64,000 nt of DNA from Watersipora subatra (GCF_963576615.1 NC_088711.1:63087248-63151247), one strand, 5' to 3'. Shown: positions 23,601 through 35,999, numbered from the stretch's first letter. Numbers and translations: made by a program. Notes: generated by a model not told the origin, from the sequence alone.

Positions 23601-26600
23601 ATTAGGCTACCAACTAGTATCCAAATTTTATCTTGCTTACAGCATTTAATAGCTAACATAAATTTATAATGAATAATCTATAGACAAGTTGACTAGTTTT
23701 ATCCAATCATAGGTCAATTTAGGTTTGGTTTAACCAATCAGTAGCCAAATTGTATAAGTGTAATCAACCATATTGGCTTCTCAACAAAAATTAAACCAAT
23801 AAGCAATGTAACAATTATCTAGCCTGTGAGCGATGCAGTTGTATTAACTTACATCATAAGGAGAGGTCTGACCGCAGTTGTCCCCACCATATGGCACTCA
23901 TATAACAAGGTGTAAAGGAAAGGAAGTAGCGAGTACCGAATTCTAACAATGTCATTCACAATTGCCTGTTCATCTGTTTCCAAGTCTGCCTTCTGACAAT
24001 GAAAGACAACTCTCATATTGCTCTTGTAACATTGAAGTCTGACCCAAATATCTGTCCAAATTTTTGAACTGTAATACTTAACAGCAATGCCAAAAATTGT
24101 TACTAAATGTGCAAACAATATGCTTTCTTAAAAATCATCCTCCTCTGTCCAGTAGTTTCAACTTTTAGTTTAATTAATGTGCTACACAAATATTTGTAAG
24201 CCAATAAAATATGAACCCCGCAAACAGCGAAATTAGACAAGCGCTTTGACTAGACAAGTGAACTCATGACTGAACTGATCAGGATTTACAGTGAAGGCCG
24301 AAGCACCCAAATGCGCAATAGCTTCTTAAAAACAAAACAGAATTCTATAGGTCTACCAATAGCTGCCCCGACAGTTATACACTTAAGCTATAATATAATT
24401 GTATGCTTATCATACAATTATATGTAAATCTGTGAATGTAGGCAGATTTACATTGCTGCCTACACTTACAGTTTTGTAGGAAGTAATGTAAATGTTTTTA
24501 CTTACGGTTTTGGAAGCAGCAATGGAAGTGTTTTTGAGGAGTGGAAAGAAAGCTGCTAACTGAAGCCAACGAATGTAAAGCTCTCCTGTACAAGTAGAAC
24601 TGATGTCTGATCCAACGAGAGAGACCCCATACATGCTGTTAGCTAAAATGGCTGAAATAAAAACAGTCTTTCAATCAAATATCCACCTCTTACGATCTTC
24701 AAGAGTTATATTAACCAAAATATAAGTGCCCAAAGTTAACAACGAAAAGCTAAAAATATTAACTTCTACTTTCATAAAAAAATTTTCATATCAGATAAGT
24801 TATTGAGTATTTATAGAAGCATCTGATACTACTATCAGCACTGCAATATATCCATAACAATCTGTTCATATATTTACACGAGGAATTACTTGTTTGCGTT
24901 GGGCAGTGAATTACCACTTTTACTAGAAGTGTAACTACTGACTAGGTATAGATTTACGCTAGACAAGCACCTACCTTTACCATTTACTATGCGACTATCG
25001 CTTTGAAAATGTAGTTAAAGTCTACGCAGGGTGTTTATATTACACGCTGTATACAGATAATACTGGCCTGAGGTACCTGCTATGGAATGTCTCAGGTCAG
25101 GAAAGGATAAAACTTTTCCAATGCAGTGGCCTGAGTACTGCCCACTTCCTCCAGTCGTGTAGCTGGATATTAGCAAACTCCGCCTCCCCCGAACTCTTCT
25201 GCACAGACTAAAGAAAAACATGATAAATTTCATCTCCTTTTTTCTACTTTTCACTGTTCTGTACTTTTTTTCCAAAGAAATAAAACAAATAAACAGACAA
25301 ATCTTTTGCCAGTCTATGATTGACTCTATGGATATGTGTGTTCAGATTCTCGCCATCCTTATGATCAGACTATAGTGCTAGCCTATAGTAGATATACTCA
25401 TCCCTATAGCGATCAGTCGATGGAATTGGTATGATTAGCAGTCAGGCAACACTAGTTTAAATATTACAGACAGCTGTTGGATCCACAACAGCCAGTGAAA
25501 CAAGCTTTACCTACATCACATACTCATAGAAACACATAGGTTCTCTAGCATGTTGCCATTGGAATGATAAGGCAGATTTTGTGTGCTTATCACCTAATGA
25601 CCCGATTTCACAGCTAACATTTCACAGATCGTTCTCATCGATTTTCCTTCATAGTTATGATAGAAATAATTTTGAATATGTAGGCAGTAGTAACATAGAC
25701 ACTTGATAGCATCTGTTAGCACCTGTTAGTTCCTATTAGCACCTGTCAGCAAATGTTGCTACCCGCTAGCACCTGTCAGTATCTGTTAGCACCTGTTAGC
25801 ACTTGTCAGTACCTGTTAGCACCTGCTAGTACATGTTAGCATATACTAGTAAATGTTAGCACTTGTTAATACCTACTAGTATCTGTTAATACATGTTAGT
25901 ACCTATTAACACCTGCTAGTACTTGTCAGCACCTGTTACTACGTGTTTGTACCCATTTCTACCTGTTAGCACCTGTCACTACTTGTTAGTACCCATTTCT
26001 ACCTGTTAGCACCTGCTGCTACCCGTTAGCACCTGTTAGTACCTATCAGCACTTGCTAGTACCTGTTGGCATCTATTAGTACATGTTAGTGCCTGCTACT
26101 ACCTGTTAGCATCCCGTAGGGAAGCACAAGAAAGCCTCTCAACAGTTGAATGATTTCTCTTCCTCGATACTCGAACTGCTGCCATCCCATTTCTGCCATT
26201 TCTGGTATGGTTATCTAAAGTAAATATAGTTTCATTATGTTTTTTGATATCACTGTCTCCTAACTGAAGAGTTAATCAAATAAGAAAGCAAGTGGAAGAG
26301 CAAGAACTAACTGGAGGAGTGAGCATGAGCCAAGTCACAGGAAGGATAATCGCAACCCATCTGGGCATCAGATTCGTCAACATCCTGTAAAAGATTGAGC
26401 CAATTATTTTAACTCTAATGCTGACTGATTCAAACGGAAGTATGAACAGTGGTTAAGAAAATATCTACAGCCAGAGAAGCAGCAGGTTGCACTAAACAAA
26501 GTTTTCCAGTTGCATGGCTTAAGTTCTCATAGTGTGATTTCAATGGCTTACACCGAAGCTAGTGTTACTGGCAGTAAAGAGTCAGCGACTAGATACATGC

Positions 26601-29600
26601 AGATGCAATGACTTACCAAGCAAAGTCCATCAAAAGGGATATCTCTGTGTAGCCTCTGTACAAATTCCAACCAGTATCTCAGCTCTTCAGTAGGGCTTCC
26701 AATTACCGGTCTTTCTTTACCCTGTGTCACAGCCTGAGGGGTTTATAAATAGTGCAGAATGATTAGGTATACATCTCATCAATGTACTAGCTACTAGATG
26801 TTCTACACAAAGTCATTAAAACAGCAATAAATTTTCAGTAGCTTGTTTACGAAACAATTCTTTAGCGTTTCTCTTGACTCCATTCAATCGAGAACACTTG
26901 AACTTGCATGAAAGCACAACTACCATAATTCAACCATTGCTCTTGATATATCTTATATCTATATATATTATATTTCTCAATGTTGGTTGTTCGTCGTTGT
27001 ATATATCCATTTATAGCTATAAAAAATCTTGGAATAAAGAATCCGGAAAGCGGAAGACTTGATCTCAAAACCTCCCATTCGTCTGTCCAACACCTTACTA
27101 AGCCACACAAGCTTCATAGAATTCGCTAGGCAATATATGTCCCTATATGGGAGCAAATAGGCTACCGCTTTCGGTCACAATGCAAAGTGATGGCGTAACG
27201 TCATGAAAAGCGGTAGCTCTTATTAGTAACCTTACTCAAATTATCCATCGGCAATGTGCCAAGCTAATAGCAAGTGGCAGGCGACGCTCATTGTCGCATT
27301 GTTTATAAGTTGATTTTTAATACCTAGGCAAGGCCGGTTAGCACAGCTAGTACGTATATCTATATATAGCGCGTGTTGTAATAAAGGCTCACCTTGTTAT
27401 CACTTGTTGGGCTCTGAACAAATCTGTGGTGCAGCACATTCTGTGACTGTAAAGTTGAGAGTACTAAACATGTCAACAGAGAACAACTACAGAGCTATAA
27501 ATGCAACTGCTTCATCTACTTTAATCTTACAGTTTCCAAAGCCTTCCTTTGTGGCTACTTACAATGATTGGAATGTATCTTTGTCCATTTCCGTGTAGAT
27601 TCTGCACAACTCTCCCCAATTGTTCAAGCATTTCTTGTGGTAGATTGATGTCTAGATCGGCCCACTGACTCTCCTATAAATAAACAATAAAGCATATTAT
27701 TAAAAGTTATTTTAACGCATACACATTCTAAGGTAGAAGAGAAGTGGGTAATGTGGACAGTTTTTCTTTTTATTACAGTTACTACTATTCTATTCACTTT
27801 AGAATACTCTAAATTATGTCTTTAGCTTGCAGAGTTTGTTGGCTCTCTTTTCTTAATTGCATGTTTTATAATACAAGCAATAGTTTTTCCGGAATCCACC
27901 ATATCGTAAACCACAAGATTTTCCACATTACCCACCATCAGTGGGTAATGTGGACAGGTGCACTGGGTAATGTGAACATGTCATTTTTTGTCATTAAAAG
28001 TAAATATTTTTCAAATATTTAAATAACTACAAGTAATATATGCATTTAGTTATATTCAATTTAATGTAAACTGTACAGGAATAATTATGGTAATAACCCA
28101 GATTTTCCTTTAGTATTGTTGGTATAACAAATTATGTCTATCTTAAATTGAATGCTGATTGCTTAAATTCAAATATGTGTCCACTTCTGGTTCTTTCTGT
28201 ATTTCCCTGCGACAGCGGTTTAGGTAAGACTAATTTGAGCTGGCTGCGACTCACATATTTACAATCTGGTAGGTCTGGCTTGAAAAACTTCCCACTCCTG
28301 TGCCGGTAAAAGTCTACTTCCAACTCTTCAGAGGCAATAGTTTTAATTAACTTAAGGCAATTAATTTAACATTCATTTTCTAATTACAACATTTTAAAAA
28401 ACTTGCGTCTACTAATCACAATCAATAGATGGTGCAAAACAACATTCACTTTTGCATTCGTAATTATTGGCAAATAATTGTTGAACTGAAAAATTTACAT
28501 GCAGGCTACATATATTAGTAAATTTACTAGTAAGCCTAGTAGTAGTAGAACTTAACAATTTAGACATCAAGACAATCAACTGTCCACATTACCCAGCTGT
28601 CCACATTACCCACTTCTCCCCTACAGAGGAACCACAAGATACAAAATCAATCCATTTCAATATGTACTTTGTATGTCAAAACAGTCGTATGTTAGAGCAA
28701 ACCTTTTTATATGAATATATATTTGAATTGTGTGCAATTCGTTTCATAACTCAAATACAATCATAAATACTTCAGATAGTTACAAGCAAAACAAGAACAA
28801 ACGCATTATATAATACTAAGAAAACAGTTTAGAGCTCTAAATCATGTACATGTATAAAAACTTAATCAAGAAAGTTATAATCAGTAATTGTTAAAGGTTG
28901 ACTTGCAACAAAATTAAGTCACTTTACTTAAATTAAGTTAAGTTACTTCAGGGACAGGTGGCTGTAAGTGTAGGCTCAGCAATGCTTAGGTTCAATGCAA
29001 AAGTGACAGCTGTAAGCAGGTTACACTAAATACAGCGTAAACTAATTTAATTTATATATTTGTTATTGTTCTTATGCTATATTTTCTACTTTTATAAAGC
29101 TGCGACATTTTAAAATATCCTAGGCATCGGATGTTGTATGTCCATTACATGTTGCATGTACACCACATGTTTTACGTCCATCATATGTTGCATGTACCCC
29201 ACATGTTGCATGTACCCCACATGTTGCATGTACCCCACATGTTGCATGTACATCACATGTTGCATGTACATCACTTGTTGCATGTACACCACATGTTGCA
29301 TGTACACCACATGTTGCATGTCACCACATGTTGCGTCAAATATCTGCTTATATTTTACGTTGCACATTGAACAATTTGTATGCAGGCGTGTTAATAAGTT
29401 TTGATTTGACTGAAGAAATAACTTGGCCATATATAGCGCTTTGACACATACATGAGGTGTAAGGAATTGTTTCCTCTTCTCTATTGCACTGTTTAGTTCA
29501 ACTGCGGAGTGACAATCTTCTACTGCAAAGTGAAAGCCTAAACTCCAGTACGGGGGTATATGAGGCCTGCCTATCATCTCTTGGTACTGTTGCACCACCT

Positions 29601-30020
29601 ATAAATATAATAGCACAACGATTGTAACTCGATAAATAATTTTTAATTGGAGTTGTTCCTCTAATGTTGAGTAAATAACTCTAGCACAAAAACATGAATT
29701 TGCTTGTGATAAACTGTATGAAATATAAGTGAGTTTCTATTGGCTGTCAAAAAATGCCATTGAAAAAGATTACGTACTTCCATTGGTCCAGGCCCTGTGA
29801 ATATATATAGGTCAAACGCTCTGCCACAATCATATGAAAGGTATCCTGGCTGGCCGTGACGAATAGAGATATCTGTAGATACAAGTAAAAAATAGAAATG
29901 ATGTAATTACAATGTATAATTTTAAACAATGAACTTGAAAGCTTCACTACTACTAATAATATTAATAATAATAACAATAATAATAATAACAATAATAATA
30001 ATAACAATAATAATAATAAC

Positions 30021-30058
<38 letters not shown>

Positions 30059-33000
30059 TACTAATAATAACAATAATAATAATAACAATAATAATAATAA
30101 TAACAATACTAATAATAACAATAATAATAATAACAATACCTGTAATAAAGTTGTTGCACAGATACAGTCCATGAGCATTTCCATCTTCCTCCAGTGCAAG
30201 GAAAAACGGCTGACAATTTTGAGTCTGAAAGGAAAGGATATTGGCATATTTGTTGACTACTAAATGCTTTGCATATGTCAAAAAGCTGTCGGTTGCTGTG
30301 TCTAGAATTCATGGGTCATGTGGTTGGATGCTGTTTAGTACATTAACTACATGTGCGACCAGAGCAGCTGTACAGGCAAGCACCATAGTGCTATCATCTA
30401 CTGGTCAAATTGCATTCAACCATCTGATAATTCATGCATCAAAACATTCTACACCAGTCAGTAGAATAATAATTAAACAAAACTGTGATGTGAGGGCAAA
30501 GGTCATGTGCAGTTATATGAATATTCTCTAGATTAGCTGGCTCATATACAACCTGTCAAGACTTTCATGGACTTATGCCATTGCTTTTATAATGAAATAT
30601 ATCTTATACAAAAAGGCTAGCAAGGAATCTATTTATTTTGTACTACTGAGTGATGAGAATACAACTCCAAAGCACTCGAAGGTTTCATCTCATTTGGCGC
30701 ACTGTGAAAATGAAAATCATTGTAAAAAAACCTGCTGAAGCTTGGTAGGACATGAAAAAGGTTGAGATCCTCCACATCTCGTGTCTATGAGGAAGCTAGT
30801 ACGAGCAGATGTGAGACCATAGAGACACCTGCTATAGACTGCCGTAGTGACACGCATCCTTCCCTCTTCATAGCGCAACTCGCCATGACTACTATCGAAT
30901 CTACAACGGCCACCATTTGCGTGTTTACACAGTCAAAAGGAGTGCCTACGGTTAATGATCCAAGTTTCCATGGTTACAATACTGTAGTAACAAAATAATT
31001 CTTAGTTTTCTGTTCAGTCAACAGGATATTATTCAGTCAACACATTTTAGAATATATAAATATATACAAAAGTTAAACAGCCTTTGCATATGTTAAATTT
31101 GTATGTTTCTCGGCTCTGACAAGGTTCCAACAATGCCAGAGTCAGGCTTCCTGTAAGATTGCTATTTGTTGTCCTCTTGCCTATTTACCCCATATGCTAG
31201 TCAAACAGCCAGAGGAATTATTCTCTTGAGAATAGCCTATGTCAATACTAAATGGTGTAAGATTAAGGAGACAGGTCGGGCTGCCTGACAAACCCTTATA
31301 CATGTACAGGGACAGCCAAGATAGGATCAAGATTTCTAATTAAGGAAGAGCTTGTTGTTAGCCTCAGGATACAACCGTGTACATATTTAGAATGAAAACA
31401 ATTGCTCACTTTATGAGCGTGCTGATCGAGGAATGCCTCAGTGATAATAGAAAAGACATATTTTACGAATGGCCTTATACATGAGCTGATGGTCTTTGTG
31501 CAGAAGTGCTGCACCTTTTTACTGGCAGCAGCAGTACTATCGTTCTTAGTAACAAGCCTGACTACTACCTCCTGGTACAAATGCAGCTGCTAGCATCACA
31601 AGAAATTCTCAATGAATACGCATTGTGGTTGAGGAGATACGATTAGCTCCTCACTTCAGCAGCGATGCTGACCGATGTAGGCAATTATTGATCATTGGCA
31701 GCGTTTGATACCGCATACATAATCTTTTGCTGGGTTTGCTGTTAGTCTGACACAACAGCACCCACCAACTGTCATTATATTTCTATAGCGTTTTCCACAT
31801 CAGCCTCTAAAAACTTGCATAGTGCACCAAATATTGTTTGCTGAAGGACAGGCACCCTACTATTGTCTAAAAGTTCTCGAGTGATCTGCACAAACGTAAA
31901 TGTCAACCAAACGACTCGATGCTGATAAACCTGCTGTGAGTGTTTGCGTACGGCATTAGAATGAGCTGATTAACCGTATCAAGAACGGAAAAATGTAAAA
32001 AATCTCATTTTGAAAAAGTTGCAGTCGAGCAGCTTTACTGAATGAGCCATTGGCCGTTGTTGGTGTTTGTTACGTACCAAACATTAGCCCAGTTGTAAAG
32101 TGGCTAATCACAAAGAAACATTGTTAACAAACATATCACTTTGTCGTGCAGTGTTTTATTCATTGGAATTGTTATAATGCAATGATATGGCACCATGGCT
32201 AGCAGCTGTTCACTAGCCTGCTAAATCAAAGGGTGTCCCGGTGCAGCTAGATTCATGCATGCTGGGAAACCCTATGAGAATAGGCCTCATGTACTTACAG
32301 AATAAAGCCTGTGGTCTTGCGTTTCACAACTAAGCTGAAAGGATCTTCTCTGTACTCTATTGTGTATTGAGGATGATGGGCTTTCTTAAAGTTGGAGTCC
32401 CTATGTGTCAGCTGCGCTGTACTGGAGTCTGAAACCTGCAGTATCAGGGATTACATATGAACCATCAATATTCCTGGATGAACCCATACGTATATAACAT
32501 ACAATCCACTCAACTAGATTCAGTAATTTCTGACTGTTTACATCTCTTCTTAGCATACTTCTCACAGGTGCTGGAAAGGGAGTGACCCAGCGTGAACCTT
32601 GTTAACCAGGAAAACATTTGAGCCGGTAGAGATTGTAGCATTCATCATTTATTTTATAGAACTGCATGCAAATGTTGAACTGATTTCCAACTTTCACTAG
32701 ACCAGAGTTACTCTCTCTCTCGACAGGAAGGAAGCGGTATCCAGCAGGTAAGAACTGATTAAAACATGCTGTCATATTTCCATCCTGTTGCAGTGTCTAT
32801 GGATTGGTTTGTTTATCCTCGCTCTAGATGCTGCCACGGTGCATCATTGAAATAGCGCAGTGTATTTACACGCCATTGGTTCTGTAAGGGTGTCCAGTTC
32901 AACCTCCCTATTGTATGGGCGTTGACGCTTTAGTTACAGTCCGCCCAACCGATACGTAGGGACACACCTCTATGTATCGTTACTATCCTTACAATAAACT

Positions 33001-35826
33001 TTCAATGTTAGGGATGTATATATACCTGCAGTATGTATGCCTGTTACATCATAGACACACCTATACCTGCTGTATTGCAACAATATGAGGTATACACCAA
33101 CCCCTGCAGAATCACATATACATCTATACCTATAGCATTCGGGGTCATATCTATACCTACAGTATTAATAGTTAGAGCAAATCCTTCAACGTGATTATAC
33201 CTACAACGTTGGAGGATACAGCTGAACTGTCAATATCCAATACATACAATTATAGAATTACGGATACAAGTGAACCTACAATTTTAGGCTCCGCCTTTCC
33301 TTGTTATATTAGTGGGATCCAGCACAACATAAGGTATATACCTATATAATTTGTATTAGGGGATAGAGCAGAACCTGCAATATTAACAGATAAACCTATA
33401 ACTATAATATTAGGTGCACACCAGTACCTACAGTATTAGGTACACATATGTATATACAATACTAATGCATACACCTGTAATCACAGTACTTAGAGATGTC
33501 CTTATACCTATAACACTGAGTACTCTACAGTAGTAGAGAATATGTTTACACCTAAACACAACCATCACCTCCAATAACAGATGTCAACCATAATGTTAGC
33601 GACCGACCAGAATGAATCTCATAGACTTTTAAATACATCTACAAGTGTTTTCAACATCGGTTATGCAAAAATCTTTGGAGTTGTCTGTAATGGCAAACCC
33701 ATGAGTGTGCAGCTAGTTACGATAATACAGGATGGGGCGAGTGAAATCCCACCCTAACAATCTGAACAATCGCTAACTCATAAATACTATTAGTCTGTGC
33801 ATCTTAAGAGAGCTTCCCTGATGAGCTCTCCATGCCAGCAATTATTTCTAGAGAGTTACGGAATTTCTACGCCTCAATAAAATCATCTGATAATTAAGCA
33901 TTGATCTATCACCTGGTGATTTGCGAGTACTGCTGCCAGCTGACCATTACCACTTCTAGCAGCAGAACGCATGGCTATTCTTATTATAGTTATTCTTATT
34001 ATAGTAACCTAATTGACCTTATTCACTGAATCCCTGCCACTTCACAGGATCCATCTATCCGCAAAATTATGTGTCAATGGCTCCAAGCGCAGCATGAAAA
34101 AGAATTACATTAGGGTCAGCACTCTCAGCTACCAGGTGAGTAACACTGACCAATTAGACAGCAACGAGGTAAGTATTGGGTTAATAGCCCTCTAAGAATA
34201 GAAGGATGTGACCTTCACAGGTCATATAATATTCACACCGTAAAAGGCTTTCTTTCGCCCAACCACTTTCTTCCAGGTCATGAAGGTAGTAGATATTAAT
34301 CCATGCAATGTCTAAGAAGTGTTGTGAGAAGCAAAACCCTTGTATTTCTTGTCTATTGTCTACTTGTCACACCAGATACGGTATGACAGAATTTGACAGG
34401 TCAACTAATATATAAAGCAATGGATTAATGATGGCTGTCATACATGATTATTTTCCAAAAGGAATGTTGGGCACCTGCGCTTCTACAGGCTACCACGGGA
34501 TTAACACTAATCTGTTTCCCTCGACATTCGAACCTACCGTTTTACCGTTGCAGTATCACTGCTCAATAGGGGCGAGGTTAGAACTTTTTACACACAAAAT
34601 TTAGCTGAATCACTAGGTTTCAAAAAATCTTGATAATAAACAAATTAGAAATCCCCATGCTGCCGGATTCATGAGGGCATCAACAAATATACTGACAATT
34701 TGTGTAAGAGACAAGTGAGTGCTTGAGAGAACGCCTCTGCCTGGCCCAACTCAAGTGGAGACACTTGATACAAGTGCCCAGTGACTTGTGCAAACAGTCA
34801 TGCGCTGCCGTGCTACAGAAATGCTTTTGCAGAGCCCATAAAGCGAAAAACCAGAAACGTTATAGCCTAGTTCAAATATTCAGTGATACAAAAGTGAATG
34901 ATTGTGTAGCTACCAATCAGAGATGAAACCGAGCTGAAGCTGGCTGCAGAAATAAGGCTAACCTGTTTTGATTTACGTAGACGCATGCCCTTGCCTACAG
35001 GCGCTAATTGGCTGCAGAAACCGTGGCCTCAGGCTTAAGATAATTTTGTTAGCCTACTCAGAGTTAGCACTTCAGATACATGATTTACAAAATCAGTGTA
35101 GTAGTTACAAGTGTTGATAAACTGCTGCCAGCGATGAAAGGGAGAGTCAACCCGTACATAGCAGCCTTCAATGCTGATTCACAGAATTGAAGTATGCTTT
35201 AGTTTCAATATTAATATAACTGGAAAACCCTTTACAACAAAATGTAGATGCCCAAACACACGCTTATAAAGTCCTATAGACCAACTAAAGATTTCTGTTA
35301 TCGCTACTAAATGTGGCAAACTAGACTATTTTGCAGACGATAATTAACGATGATTAGAACTAAGTCAGAGAAGGGCTAAAGCTAGTCCTGTGCGTGTGTC
35401 TCAACTATTGTCGACACAACATGCAAGGCCTGAAGGCATGCCAAACTTTTGCCTAACATAATTTAACAAAGTAGGCATTACCTTTAAATGAAACCTGTAG
35501 ACTGTTTCCTCCTTTGCTTCCACAATCAGGGAAGATGCCCTACCATTCGCAGTTTCTAACTGGAGTCGGGTAACCTCTTTTGAAAAGGAAACATCCTGAT
35601 TAGCACTGTGTGTAATATAATAGTCTGTGACATTTGCAGGTTCACATCTTGCCTCCTTGTCAATAAGCGAGATTGATTCCTGTGTAGTAGATCTAGTAGT
35701 CGTATTATTATTCATTTCCGGAAGGTTCTTAAGTGGCTTGTGCCATCTTTGTGGAGATGGAGATGGGCGCCTGTGAGAGGCTGGTGAGGGTCGTGCAGTT
35801 TGACTAGTAGAGTGTTGCCCCCCCAT
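14613..35826 (-). CDS. Glycoside hydrolase family 31 protein (acid alpha-glucosidase/maltase-like), probable pseudoenzyme, 18 coding exons
   Basis: GH31 enzymes remove terminal alpha-glucose; lysosomal GAA and brush-border maltases are the nearest kin. Exons 5' to 3': 35826-35482, 32435-32299, 30900-30732, 30224-30140, 29872-29778, 29598-29452, 27673-27563, 26733-26617, 26384-26312, 26201-26103, 25193-25077, 24651-24506, 23992-23853, 21792-21708, 19193-19012, 17124-16986, 15330-15184, 14672-14613. All junction phases agree and the total is 2394 nt (797 aa plus stop). Landmarks: CQPFFLALEEDGNAHG, IGRPHIPPYWSLGFHF, QWADLDI, PFDGLCLDVDES (nucleophile Asp kept), QYSGHCIGKVLS (acid/base Asp is Lys), GVSLVGSDIS, IRYSLLPFLYTLLYE, QFMWGSSLLFSP, NIHVRGGSII, GRLYWDDGESLD. 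No trefoil domain or signal peptide was found; a 5' UTR acceptor at 35834-35835 precedes the ATG. The 26201-26103/25193-25077 junction is the least certain. Confidence 0.88.
15895..15960. repeat. Interspersed-repeat fragment with a short hairpin
   Basis: agctgtactacccggcg followed by tttttcgggta forms a small stem-loop. This tail resembles a widespread invertebrate retroposon end, but I cannot name the family. It is intronic to GH31. Confidence 0.3.
16715..16795 (+). repeat. tRNA-derived SINE head or tRNA pseudogene
   Basis: tggttcagtgtagagcgcct resembles a polymerase III A box, and gagctcaaatc about 40 nt later resembles a B box. The clover-leaf stems are not clean, so a tRNA-derived SINE head is likelier than a functional tRNA. 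Confidence 0.4.
17538..18383. repeat. 35-bp tandem array, about 24 copies, in GH31 intron
   Basis: Near-identical 35-bp units containing gttgcagcaataggt and ctgcactgtgacac; the main variation is tgctgc versus tactgc. Because 3 x 35 = 105 and the minus strand of the unit has no stop in any frame, long repeated ORFs appear there; these are artefacts. The array sits in the intron between exons 19193-19012 and 17124-16986. Confidence 0.97.
18583..18823. repeat. 30-bp tandem array, about 8 copies
   Basis: Units of 30 bp built on cattggctactcatgttagc. The period is a multiple of three, so each plus-strand frame gives ten-residue peptide repeats inside an open frame at 18469-19083. No gene features support coding, and the end of that frame runs antisense over a GH31 exon. 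Confidence 0.95.
19680..20430. mobile_element. CAGTC-ended inverted-repeat element, copy 1, about 750 bp
   Basis: Ends cagtcaaacatggataactc and its reverse complement (gagttatccatgtttgactg), with TA on the right flank. Several internal gttcgaattatc-like words repeat in both orientations. A diverged second copy lies at 50379-51123. CAGT termini with TA suggest a pogo/Tc1-type non-autonomous element. It sits in a GH31 intron. Confidence 0.7.
21093..21345. repeat. Dispersed repeat, copy 2
   Basis: Same-orientation partner of 13970-14190, starting gtgggatatgagattgaacc. Contains an extra stretch with repeated tttaccaa/aatttacag words absent from copy 1. Confidence 0.65.
23229..23568. mobile_element. 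Inverted-repeat element with taaagcctggtt ends
   Basis: Begins taaagcctggttctcat and ends with tatgggaaccaggcttta, inverted. The interior is GC-richer than its surroundings and non-coding. A related element lies at about 60100-60499 and a lone end at about 61468. Confidence 0.6.
25077..25193 (-). other. GH31 exon where the acid/base Asp is replaced by Lys
   Basis: Translates to ...RRSLLISSYTTGGSGQYSG then HCIGKVLSFPDL. The family consensus here is ISRSTFAGHGRYAGHWTGD: Arg600 becomes Ser, Trp613 Cys and the proton donor Asp616 Lys (codon aaa), human GAA numbering. The acceptor is either ag at 25194-25195 (phase-consistent with the previous exon) or the stronger cag at 25199-25200 (phase conflict). 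Confidence 0.85.
25690..26110. repeat. Degenerate 10-bp tandem array abutting a GH31 splice donor
   Basis: About 40 imperfect units of (t)tagcacctg/ttagtacctg. Read on the gene's (minus) strand each unit is close to gctaacaggt, so the array is a chain of AG|GT donor-like sites. The real donor of exon 26201-26103 (aacag|gtagta) is itself in the first unit. Confidence 0.85.
26312..26384 (-). other. GH31 exon carrying the nucleophile Asp
   Basis: Joined to the preceding exon this gives FDGLCL|DVDESDAQMGCDYP, aligned with the family motif FDG-x-WIDMNEPSNF. The nucleophile Asp (D518 in human GAA numbering) is kept, but the preceding Trp is Cys, NEP is DES, and the loop that follows is rewritten. 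The exon runs gat gtt gac gaa... and ends at donor gttagt, phase 1. Confidence 0.85.
27050..27110 (-). repeat. tRNA-like SINE head
   Basis: On the minus strand, tggcttagtaaggtg (A-box-like) is followed about 30 nt later by gagatcaagtc (B-box-like). Likely a decayed tRNA-derived SINE in a GH31 intron. Confidence 0.35.
27733..28624. mobile_element. Inverted-repeat element, about 890 bp, with gggtaatgtggacag ends
   Basis: The left end gtagaagagaagtgggtaat and the right end (read inverted, gtaggggagaagtgggtaat) match over about 30 bp. The word gggtaatgtggacag recurs inside near 27946 and twice at the right end. Non-coding MITE in a GH31 intron. Confidence 0.7.
28895..28920. repeat. Solo end of the 10.5-kb TTAA element family
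   Basis: TTAA then aggttgacttgcaacaaaat, identical to the left end of the element at 10507. No matching second end was found nearby, so this is a truncated copy. Confidence 0.6.
29137..29333. repeat. 18-bp tandem array, about 11 copies
   Basis: Units built on catgttgcatgtacccca; each contains the partial palindrome catgttgcatg. The six-residue peptide repeats in ORFs here (plus and minus) are artefacts. It lies about 120 bp downstream of the donor of GH31 exon 29598-29452. Confidence 0.93.
29944..30139. repeat. AAT/AAC trinucleotide microsatellite touching a splice donor
   Basis: About 195 bp of (aat/aac)n. On the gene strand the GH31 intron begins gtattgttattatt, so the microsatellite starts within about three bases of the 5' splice site of exon 30224-30140. 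Polyleucine/isoleucine ORFs here are artefacts. Confidence 0.97.
33000..33560. repeat. Degenerate repeat of 'tatacctacagtatta' words in GH31 intron 1
   Basis: Variants of tatacctgcagtat/acctacagtatta recur every 30-45 bp with heavy decay. It is probably an old minisatellite; the period cannot be fixed by eye. Confidence 0.5.
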
Positions 35827-35999
35827 TTCCAAACTAAAAATAAAACAAGGAAAATATGTATTCCATGGTGGCGCAAAGCAGTCTGATATATTGCTTAAGT
35901 ATGCAAGTAGAAACAAAAGAGTATATAAAATTTATATCAATAATTACTTTAGTACAATCAACAAGACTGCCAGTAAGAAGATCATCTTAAATGACAAAA

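Noticed and set aside
29747-30247. Polyleucine/isoleucine ORF of 166 codons
   Set aside because: Microsatellite read-through joining two real GH31 exons across an intron; not a separate gene.
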